Below the pieces are notes generated by a model. That model did no database searches. It had not been told where the DNA came from and saw only the letters and a program-made list of their open reading frames with translations. The position numbers and the translations under genes are program-made. A stretch of DNA of 64,000 nucleotides, taken from positions 63,834,899 through 63,898,898 of the forward strand of contig OZ034968.1 of NCBI GenBank assembly GCA_964030785.1, in the 5' to 3' direction. This document shows, one piece after another, positions 54,331-64,000 of the stretch (the first letter of the stretch is position 1; each line of letters opens with the position of its first letter). Origin of the DNA: Siderastrea siderea (Eukaryota > Cnidaria > Anthozoa > Scleractinia > Rhizangiidae).

Positions 54331-55208
54331 CGTAAAACTGAGGCGGTGTAACTTTTATCGTAGTTTTAAGAGTCAAGGTTCATCGTCAACATTGTATTAT
54401 CTTTGAAACAACCTCTCTCATAGTTGGCATAAAGTTTTTGGTTCCAAAACAGATTGCCACTTTCTCTATTTAAGTCAAGTTTTTCTGGAAGTTTTTCGAC
54501 TGAGATGTGATGGCTAATGAAAAGTTCTCACATTTTCACAAGCCTGTGTCATTGCTGCGGAATTGCCTCTAAATGTTCACAGGGGTGTGTCAACCGCAGC
54601 ACAGCGCTGTTCTGTGGTATTTGCAGAAATTGGTTGGCACACTTGCATTATTATTCAAAAAGGAAAGGGTTTTAACATATGCTTATTTTTGCGCTGTCCT
54701 AGCTAAGATTGAATTAGGCCGGCCTAAATCTCCTCTTTAAACTTTCATGAACATTTTAAATCACACTCGGAAGAAAAATTAAGAAACCTCAATTAAAATT
54801 TGCATACATACTTTATTTATTTATCCACGGTAAAATCTTGCGGAAGACGGGATAGTCTCCAATGCAGCTACAGCCGTTCTTTGGTTGGGAAGTGGGATGG
54901 AGGGGGATTGAATAGCGGCTGCATACACTCCCACTACAGGAGACACGGTTTACATAAGTTGTGAGATCTTCTTTTGGTTTGGTTTTAAAGTTAATATTGA
55001 ATTAATCTCTCGAACGTTGGAAACAAAATTATTGTTGCTGCTAGTGTGCGTAGAGTCTTGTTGCATTAGATGGAAGCGAATACAGAGATAAATTCATTTC
55101 GATGGCTTTTACTAATTTCCTCTCTCTTGCATATTGATATTCAGAGATGAGGAGCAGTAAGAACATTTTTTCCTCGATCTGGTTGAAGATCGCTGCGGCA
55201 AAAGAGGA
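54331..55208. other. Intergenic, nothing recognised
   Basis: AT-rich sequence without gene-like frames or clear repeats. Confidence 0.35.
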
Positions 55209-55490
55209 GATGAAAGTGGGGGGGGGGGGGGACAGGGGGGTTTAAACCTCCTGCTTCCCGTACCCTTTAATCCCGGTTCCCGCCCTGTAATTTTTGGCTC
55301 CCGCCTCTTTGCATTTTTTCGATTGCGAAATATTGCGCAATGTTGCGTAATTTTCCCTTTTTCTCCCCCTTCCCGCCACCTTGGGAATCCCGTTTCCCGC
55401 CCCCTCTTCTCCCACCTCCCGTACACTTCCCGCCCCGTTTTCTCCCGGCTTCCCGCCCCCCTGGTCCCCCCCCCCCCCCCACATGAAACC
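55209..55490. repeat. Second copy of the CCCG-rich module
   Basis: G-run at 55217-55230, then CCTGCTTCCCGTACCC, AATCCCGGTTCCCGCCCTG, CTCCCGCCTCTTTGCATTTT, TTCGATTGCGAAATATTGCG and CCCGCC-rich sequence ending in a C-run. Collinear with 30225-30480. The three overlapping minus-strand ORFs are artefacts. Confidence 0.8.
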
Positions 55491-55496
55491 AAAACC

Positions 55497-55980
55497 GTTT
55501 ATTTTACTAATTGCACTGTAAGGAATATGCAGATAATCGGATTGCCAAGTCAGTGAGGTCTTTCAGCGTTTCAAATATCCAGTTTCCTTCTCTCGGAAAG
55601 GGGTGATGATTTTTCCTTGTGTGAGTAAATTGTCATTATTGTTACACTATCCAATGTTTTCAGTAGAGTCAGTTCTTTACAAAGAAAGGAAGGAAGTCAA
55701 GTTTCCTTTCTTGTAAACCTTAATTTCTATACATCCTTCTCAGTGAAGATGACGAAGTGGGAAATCCATTTTGTTCTAAAAATTGCCTTTTTTCACCTTT
55801 TGCCAGGGTTATTGCCCATGCCGCGCTCTCAAATGGGGTTTTAATTTCAACGCAAGAAATGAGATCAACTTTCTTTTTTCGAATCGAAGCTGGAAAATGC
55901 ATTAAGTTAGATTTCTACAAAACTTCTTTGATTTAAAAGCATTAGTAGCTAATCACGTAAATGATGGCATCATTTAACCT
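55497..55980. repeat. Copy 2 of the duplicated segment
   Basis: Uninterrupted counterpart of 53485-54330. The minus strand has several gene-like stretches broken by stops (one 60-codon frame at 55720-55902), so the ancestral sequence may have been coding; not recognised. Confidence 0.55.
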
Positions 55981-55999
55981 TTTTGAGGGGGTCTAATTT

Positions 56000-58900
56000 G
56001 TGTTGTTATTTTGTTGACCATGTTGACAAGTTGCAAAGTTCTGCGACGTTGTTTCGCCTGGGGATCCAAAGGCTTTTTTAAAAAATGACAGTACTCAGGG
56101 ACATTTGAATAGTGTTATAATCCACCTCATTGCAAACCTGAGAAGTCTACAGGTCTCGTTTCGCAGGGGTGGCTCCTCTAAATAAAGCAGTTGTTTGTAA
56201 CCGGTAAATACAACGTCAAGTGTTCATATGTAACATTATTTTATTGTAACTGTTCATGCTATAATATACGGTTGCATTGTCAATAAATGAAAAAAAAATA
56301 AAATAAAATAAAAAATAAATAAAGCAGCTGGACAGCGATTCTTGTAGGACAAATAGCTCTTTGAAGAACGATCGGAAATTTGGCATTTCCACTCTCGAGA
56401 ATAAATAAATTAATTCATGCCCAACTGAACTTATTCGAGACATAAGCTCCTGTATAACTGATTACCAAGAAGCGGTATTTGACCGTACTTGACTCACGTT
56501 ATAGGTCCTATCAGGTTGGTGAATTTGCGTAAAAATCACGCCTCTCGTTTGCTTTTCTTTTTCCGGCATTTTCCAACAAAAGGCCAGTCGAATACATCCT
56601 TAGTTCCAAAAAGAAAAACTGAGCTAACACATTACAACGGTTGCAAGATAACAATCATGCAATCTGCGGAAATGTGGAAGAGAGACAGTCGTGTCTTTCA
56701 TCCTTTGACCGCGTCGGAGTATAACCCTCTAGAGTATACATACACTTTTTGAGCTGAAGCTGAGCCGAAACTGTGTATTTTTGTTATTTTATATATATAT
56801 TTTTGGAGATTTTAGCCTAGAAACATTCTTATTATGTTCTTATCTTTAATAGTTTAGTTTCTGAGGTCTAACCAAGAAACCAAAATGGAGAAATATGTGA
56901 AGAAGGAAAGTACACTACTTGCATTCTAGTGTTACTACACATGCATTCTAGTATTTGGGGCTAAATTGGACTTTATTTTTCTCAGACCAAACTGTGAACT
57001 TTACTTTTATTGTTATTTAAAGAGTATTTAGAGATCTTGCGTTCTTACTAACTTTCAGCCTGGGTGCGTTCGTAGCATTTTCTTAAAAATTTGGCCAATC
57101 TCAACTCAGCCTCAATGGTCTCATAAAAAGGTTCTTATAGAAGAAAACGTGTATCAGTTTACGGGGAGTTAGATTCGTCAGACGTGCGTCTTCTCTCAGT
57201 GCGTTATCCCCCCTTCATATGTTATACTTCGCCAAACCGGATACACCGAGTAGGTCTTTGTCTCTCTTCACAGCTGTTGGTGTAGTTTGTAGGTCGTTAC
57301 GATAAAAAAAATCTACGGAAAATAAATCATCACCTAATCTGTGAATCAAATAAAATCGAGAAAACAGTTTCACTAATTTTTAGTTTCAATAATCGCTCAA
57401 AGTACTTGGCCCGACCGTCTTTGACTGGAAACTTCTTCATTCAAATCCATATTGAAAACTACTCGAGACGTTTTCACCCTACGAAAAAAGAAAAGATCCT
57501 AGTTGTTTAAAGCAATTTGTTAAAGTTCAAATATAAAATTGTGTTCCTTATACGTTAGCTCATAATATGTTGTAAAATCAATCAATGCAATTTCGGTACA
57601 TTTGCAATTGAACTGTACAGCTGATAGACAGGTCATTAAATGCAACTGTATCCCAGCCCGCCTCATCACCAGCCATTTTTCTAAGAGAGAAAGAGGGCAA
57701 AATCGTTAAAAATGGACATAAATTTTATGCAAGAAGGATTTATGTCAATTGTGGATGAAGTATAACAACTTCCCTTTTTCTGGAATTGTGACAAATTCAA
57801 AAAACTTTAATCCAATATGAACACTTGTCTTAAATGGCCCCCGCAAACGGAAATATTCCCCAACTGTTTTCCCATGCGAACACAAGAAAAATTCCTTCTG
57901 AAAACAATGGTTTCTTCCTTTTTTGCACAGGTATTATTTCCCTGCCATTCCTAAGAATGGACGATTCCTACGATTCCCAAATAGAAAAAAAAAATTTCAA
58001 AATTGTGTCAGTTGCAAAATATTGAGAGAGAAACTGTAATACCGATAAAAAACAATAGCTTTATTTTGAACAGGAACAAAGGTTTCTTATCCCCTGGCTC
58101 AAAAGTTAGAAACAGTATAATTAAGGCATAACTGGAAAGAGGCTACCATTTTCAACTTTCCCATGGGTGCACTTCTCATAGCGAGGTAACTGTTTGCATG
58201 TGCAATAAAGAAAAACGCCAAATGTAACAAAGTTGAATGTTTTGGGCCTTCATCACTTCCAGGGCATTATGATCGCGGCCATTAAATACTTTGCTAATTA
58301 CGGTTAAGCCGGAGTCATTAATTTGTTCTTTATCCCTCTGACGGTGCGCAGACCGCGCAGATAAGAAGAAATGCTTTAAGTCTTGCTGTAGTTCTAGATT
58401 GGTTGGTTAGTAAGGTGTTTGTATGTGGTGGAAATAAATGGCGATGCAACAGTACAGAAAGCAAAATGGCATGCACGTATTTCATGGTCAAAGGTGAGTT
58501 TAAAAGACCCTTTCAGTGAAAGCATATGGTGACTTGTATTAAAAATGTTGCCGCAAAAGTGGTATGTGGGAAGGTGTATGTTCAACGGAGCGCTTCAATA
58601 AGTTTTAGTACTGTGATCAATAGGGCATGCACGCATTTCGTGGTTGAGCCATATCGCCAAAGAGTGCAGTCGCAACGCAAAATACATTGTTTGCATGCGG
58701 AAAAGCTCGAATGTGTTGTTAAGTAATTTCCTTAAAAATTTGAACTACTTAGGATTGTGGGCAGACAATTTACTCTCAAATTATGTCAGTAAGCTGTGCT
58801 AGAAAGCGTGGATTTCATTTGTTCTGTAAAACCCTGTTTCCCCTTCAATCAGTTGGCAGGTTGGTCGGTCGGGAGATACTTGTTTTTGTTTACTTTTTCA

Positions 58901-61900
58901 AATAACGGGTAAGTCGGACGATGGTGAACGAGCAAAACATACCATTTTGTCGGACAGGCTTTATTGCCTACACAAACTCTTCATTTGACGCCATGTTTTT
59001 ACCTCTGAGGGACGTATGATGAAAACCCTCGAAAATGTCTACTTTCACATGTCATGCTAGCCGTTATCGTCCCGTCGTATTAACCAATAGCGGGAGAGAC
59101 TTCTATCAAATGTGAAGCAAATAAAGGAGTTATCTCTGGAATGCTAATTTAACCGCGGCAGATTTTAACTACCCTGCCAAAGCAGTCGAGATGTGCGTGC
59201 CCAATAGCACAATCCCTTGATTGAAACACCCAGTTAAATTAGGCATCGGCAAATTCGAGGAAACGGCATCAGCGCAGAAATATGTACGAGTCTTCCACAG
59301 AATTTGCTGCCCGTACGCGTGCCTGGAAAGAGACGAACTGAACATTTTGGAAAACAGTCAGACTCAGTAGCAATGACTCTTCGTTACGTGCAGGGCTTGG
59401 GCTTTGTTGTTTGAACACTTTTCCTACCTGTCATGTTACAAGTTGTCTCTGACTGATGAAATCCTTAAGTATAACCATTCAATTGAAGCCTTTGAATTTT
59501 TTTTAATTTTATTTTTTAATGAATTTTTTAATGGTATTTTATTATGGAGATGCCCGTTTGCTGCACAAGGTGCCCAAAAGCTTTCACATCTTTGGATAAA
59601 ATCCATTTTAACCAGAGAGCATGATCATTCAAGTAAACACTATTAAGCAGTACCTTCTTATGGTATTATTGCTCGTTTTGAAATTTTTTCTAGTAAAATT
59701 ATAGTTCTTTGTTCAAAAAAACAAGGATAGAGGAACAGCAAAAGTTGATTCGAGCTTAAGTTTGACGGCTTGCTGTGAGAAAAAAAAAAAGATGACACGA
59801 AAATAATTTTCACAGCCGCCGTTAAACTTAATACGTGTTATTTTCCCCCATTCTTAATTCTCGTTGATTGAACCATCTGATTAGGTCTATTACCATGTTA
59901 AAGTACTGTCATTCAATGACGATGTTTTCTCGTTAAATCGGCCTTTCTTTGGCGGTTTCCTGAAATTGACCATAGAGCACAACCAATTGATTTGATGAAA
60001 GACAATATTCAATCGCTTAGGCACTGCAGAACATCACGATGCTTTGCCGACAAAAGCTTAAATCAGTAAAGGATCGTCTACGAACAAATGAATTTTATTA
60101 AAACCTATCAATGCTGTTTAAAGATGGCCTGGAATCAAACTTAAAGAAAATCCATTTAATTCGTAAAAAATGTGACAACAAAAGGCACTACATAAAATGC
60201 TGCCCTAGTAGCAGCTTTGATTTGAATGATGACATTTCAGTATTTCAACCCTGACAGACCCAAAAGTTAAAACTATCTTTTATTGCATTATGTGAACCGC
60301 AACGCCACAGGAAAGCGATGCTCAATGGCTTTCACTTAAAGGGGCAATATTATGGAGTTCTTCTTGGTTTCGCGGTCAAAAATTATATGTGAGTACCATG
60401 CCTATACATGAATTGATTCTTGACCATCGGAGACTATGTCAAGGGGATTGTCAGTGTTTACCGATTTTAGAGATAACACAAGGAAAGAACTTGAAAACTT
60501 TAAATGGTGCATTTAAAACTATAAAGGGTACATTTGAGACTTTCCTCCTTAGACTTTGCATTATTCAAGTCTTGTCTCGGACGGGTGCCCCAGCTAAACG
60601 TTATCAAACGTAACTGCAAATTTTCGTCGGCCAAAATTGGATGGAAACGGGTAAATACTCCATCTAACAATGTTTAACACGATTTTGAAAGAAAATATTA
60701 TCTGGACTATGTTTTTTTTCCCCTGAACTTTCGTAGTTAGATGTGCAGGAGTAAGCTATAGCAGTCACAGAAACTAGCTTTCGTTGAAATGGTCACACCT
60801 AAAAATTTCTATCAATTTACAGACGCGGCATACCCGCATGCCGTCAACCTTACCAACCTTACCTTGCCATACCAACCTTATACAGTATAATACAGCAGAA
60901 TGGCCGCAAATTCAAAACTTAATACCGAATTGCACGATCCACAACCTGACCCTAAAAGTTCCAAGTTAAGGCCTTAAACTTTTGTAAATTACTGTTTAAA
61001 TTTCTGTGAGTTATGGGGTTAATTTTTTTTTCTTGATCATAACAAACCTATAGATAGAAAAGTCACTCTTACCAAAGGCCAAAAGGTAGCGTTTTTGGAA
61101 CCGGCTAATACGATTTCACAGTTTTCGGCACATTTTTATGTACAAATGTCATGTCATTTGCTTAAAAACTGCTGAAAATTGTCTTAGTGATCATTATTTA
61201 AACAACATCTGCAGTTGCAATGATGAATCATTCTCCTTCAAAAGTGATAGTCAATGACGTAGGCTTAAAAATTGTCCCCCTGAGTAAATCACATAGAAGA
61301 TTACCCTGTCCTTAATATTTGACTCTGCTTACCGCTGATTGTCCTTAGTGTCGGCCGATAAATATTTCACTGGACGCTAAAACGACGGTTCTATAGAGTC
61401 TGCCTGACGTATATGAGCCGATATTACCCGACGGATATTTAGTGATATTGGATAAATGCTCTGTAATGACATGAAAATTGCAAACGTTTGCAGTTTGTGA
61501 CAATCAAAGCTGAATTGGACAGCTGTGGTTCTGTTCCAAAGTGCGCAAACTCATTTATTCATTTTGTTCACTCGTTGTTTAATTCTGCTCAGTTCAGCTG
61601 AATGACTGTCATTTGAAATATTTGAAAGCTCATCATCTTCACCCGGAAATCCAGTGTCCTTAATGATGTGGTTATCAAGGAAGTCCTCTTTAAAAAAGTA
61701 CAATCGCACGACATTTTGATGGCAATTTCAAATCTTATTTGACAGTTCCATTAAAGTGCGATCACTTCAAAAATATGCTCGCAAATGATAAAGCCGATAA
61801 TCAAACAAAACACATACGTTGATGATGCTCAATTTTGCCCTCAGGTGTAAGCTAAAGATTTTGCAATTTTTCGTTCAGCACTGGAAAAGAATATTGAACT

Positions 61901-63540
61901 CCATCTTGAATTTGGAACCAACGAAATGCGATCCCGAGGGCAGCTTCCAAACCGCCTTCAACCCGGTAATCGAACACTCCAAATTGCCTTTTATCACCTT
62001 TGAATAGCGGCAAATATATAAATTAAAAATTGTTTTCGTAAGATTATATTAAAGCATGTATTCATGCGTTAACAAAGTCTTTTGATTGAAATAAAAGGCA
62101 GCAAATTATTATCCTTAAAACAATGCTTTTCTCAAGAAAATCAGAGCAGATTTGTGAATGGTAAAAGCAAGCGAGAAATGCCTACAAGGGTTATAGAGGT
62201 AGAAGCAAGTTGATAAAAATCGGTAACACACGGCTTCGCTCAAAGATCTGCAGCTGATATGCTTGCTTATCAAACTGAATTTTCACAATAACCCAGTTAA
62301 AATCATCGGTGATAATTTATCTCAGTTTTGACATGTTTCTACATGCTTCCGGCTCATAAATGGAATTGTGTTTTAATGCTTTTCTGTGCCCATTGTATTT
62401 CTCTCTCGCTTTCGACGTGATGTCGGCTATAGTTGCCAGTTGGCGCTTCGACTTCCCGCCTTTGTTTTCTAGTAGCACGTATACTTTTAACCTCGGCCTT
62501 GAATTAATACGGCTAAAATGATTTCTACTCGCCCTGTAAATTGAATAAGCGTTTCCTTAATTTGTGCATTTTTAATATTCTCAGCGTTAAAATTCAATGG
62601 GGACGGTGTGCAAACATTATTCTCTGTTTTTATTTACAAGAGAATTTTTAAAAGCACATGTTTTAATAGAGAAAATATTGACTCTTAATTCAAAGAAATC
62701 TCAGCGTGAATTGAAAGTTTGCTTGATCATAAGTTAATCACTTCTTCTGAACAAAAGCGTTTAAAAATCACCTTCGGAAATAACTTCTTTAATATCCTCT
62801 GATGCATGACTAAACTGCTGGATGTCCGCGGGTTTTTTAACATGAAAATAAACAGCTTTTTCTTCAACTGAAGCCTAAATAAAAAGGGAAAAAATCTAAT
62901 AACTTTATCTGAACAAGGCAATTTAAGACTGCATCTTTTTCAATTTACAATTAACTTAGTGGAGTTCCGGTCCATACAGTAAATTAAATGAACTGATAAG
63001 TAAATCGAAATTTCTATTGTAATTGAGATGGGCATTCAGAAAAATTCAGAGAAGTCAGTTCAATGGTTTGACTTGAGATGTACAAAGCAAATTTCGTTAA
63101 AACGAAGAAAATCCAATTAGCAGTGAGCTTATGGGGTGTGATGATGAACATGTATTCACTATGATTGAATTAACTTCTTTGTAATATCAACTAAATTTTT
63201 CTTATGTATTATTTAATGCAGAGCAACTAATCTACGTTATGCAGTTCAGGAGAAAAAAAAAACTATGAGGAGTTGAATCTGTCACGGAATTGTAAGATGC
63301 GGTCAACATGTAAAATCGACAATTATCTATCATTTAGAATTATTTGAAGTGCTTTTTAACTATCTTAACGTTTATTCGCACGCGCCAATAACCTCTTTTA
63401 ATCCTTTTGAGAAGATTGCTCATTGTACGGGTCTGAGCTGTTAATTAAAGTTGTACTATTCGCAGCCAGTCAGTTTGTCTGCTTACCTTAAAAAAACAGC
63501 CTCCGATCCTTCATAAATATATTTGATAAGTTTCGCTTGG
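56000..63540. other. Long intergenic stretch, no gene seen
   Basis: About 7.5 kb, AT-rich. Visible: an A-rich AAATAAAATAAA tract at 56288-56325, a copy of the GTTGAGGCTGA repeat at about 57060-57150, and short weak internal repeats at 58400-58660. ORFs of 60-87 codons show no domain or splice support. Possible regulatory DNA cannot be told from neutral DNA by eye. Confidence 0.35.
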
Positions 63541-63554
63541 TTAAATTCAGTTCA

Positions 63555-63704
63555 ATGTTTCATATGTACGAGGACAAGTTTTGTGAAAGTCAACCGGATA
63601 GTTCCCCGGGGAGAAATCTCCGGCTTGTCAGCGAGTCCGGCGAAGTTCTAATGATGGAAAATGATTTCAATTTTGAAGTAGAGAAAATTAAAACAAAGTT
63701 ATAA
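63555..63704 (+). CDS. Candidate first exon at the window edge
   Basis: A TATA-like CATAAATATAT at about 63511-63521 lies some 40 bp before ATG 63555. A 49-codon frame follows (starts MFHMYEDKFCESQPDSS; contains GRNLRLVSESGEVLMMEN) and ends in TAA. The composition is coding-like against AT-rich surroundings. A possible donor TTTGAA|GTAGAG (about 63680) would remove the stop. Not recognised; the next exon would be beyond or near the window end. Confidence 0.3.
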   Translation: MFHMYEDKFCESQPDSSPGRNLRLVSESGEVLMMENDFNFEVEKIKTKL

Positions 63705-64000
63705 AAGATTAATCATTTGCACTGATCTTTGTGCTAGAAGTAATTGTAACTGCTAATTGAACCCCTTAGTTCATTTATGGAAGCGAAAAGTATGATTTTA
63801 CCGCAAAAAACGTTTTTTTACTACTAAAATTTATTAGGAGATGTTCATTGGCGAACGATATGAATCAGATGAGATCAAGGTCAAATTCTTCTTTATGAAT
63901 GGCTTAACCGAAAGTTATTCAGGGCTCTTACTCATATTTCAGTGTATGTATTCGAAGAGCGGGCTAAAGAAACTACTTATTCGTTATCATTTGACAAAGT

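Overview
The window is nuclear DNA of an early-branching animal, most likely an anthozoan cnidarian and probably a stony coral. The evidence is AT-rich sequence, short GT-AG introns, animal gene families (kelch-like BTB protein, Hmx homeobox), a phosphoethanolamine methyltransferase of the kind vertebrates lack, and a dense field of fold-back (MITE-like) elements and tRNA-derived SINEs. Naming a genus would be a guess.

Layout. Four protein-coding genes can be supported. 2.4-5.1 kb (minus): a two-exon BTB-BACK-kelch (KLHL) gene. 5.4-12.3 kb (plus): a seven-exon, full-length phosphoethanolamine N-methyltransferase, divergent from the KLHL gene across a 269-bp shared promoter gap. 14.6-15.7 kb (minus): an intronless type II membrane protein of the GT10 alpha-1,3-fucosyltransferase family, convergent with the methyltransferase and with an altered donor-binding motif. 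36.3-37.2 kb (plus): a two-exon Hmx (Nkx5-class) homeobox gene with an N-terminal eh1 repressor motif. About 20 kb lies between the fucosyltransferase and Hmx and about 27 kb after Hmx; I find no certain gene in either stretch. An antisense ORF in intron 3 of the methyltransferase resembles the first half of a PAX paired domain. Five weaker exon candidates (19.8, 22.7, 45.6, 53.0 and 63.6 kb) are listed with low confidence.

The non-genic DNA is largely repeat-made: at least a dozen fold-back elements from unrelated families (one TTAA-flanked piggyBac-like element nested in a pogo-like one), two tRNA-derived SINE copies head to head, a SINE-like head joined to eight copies of a 66-bp tandem repeat, a 25-bp x 6 tandem array abutting a fold-back element, ATCGAT-rich inverted arms around unknown ORFs, several diverged local duplications, and a 5'-truncated non-LTR retrotransposon sitting inside one copy of a duplicated segment.

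The genes do not form a pathway together. The likeliest functional link is the shared promoter of the KLHL and methyltransferase genes. I do not see a clearly new biological system. The best leads are the paired-domain ORF, the atypical GT10 enzyme, the SINE-VNTR composite and the inverted-arm element at 21.7-22.6 kb.
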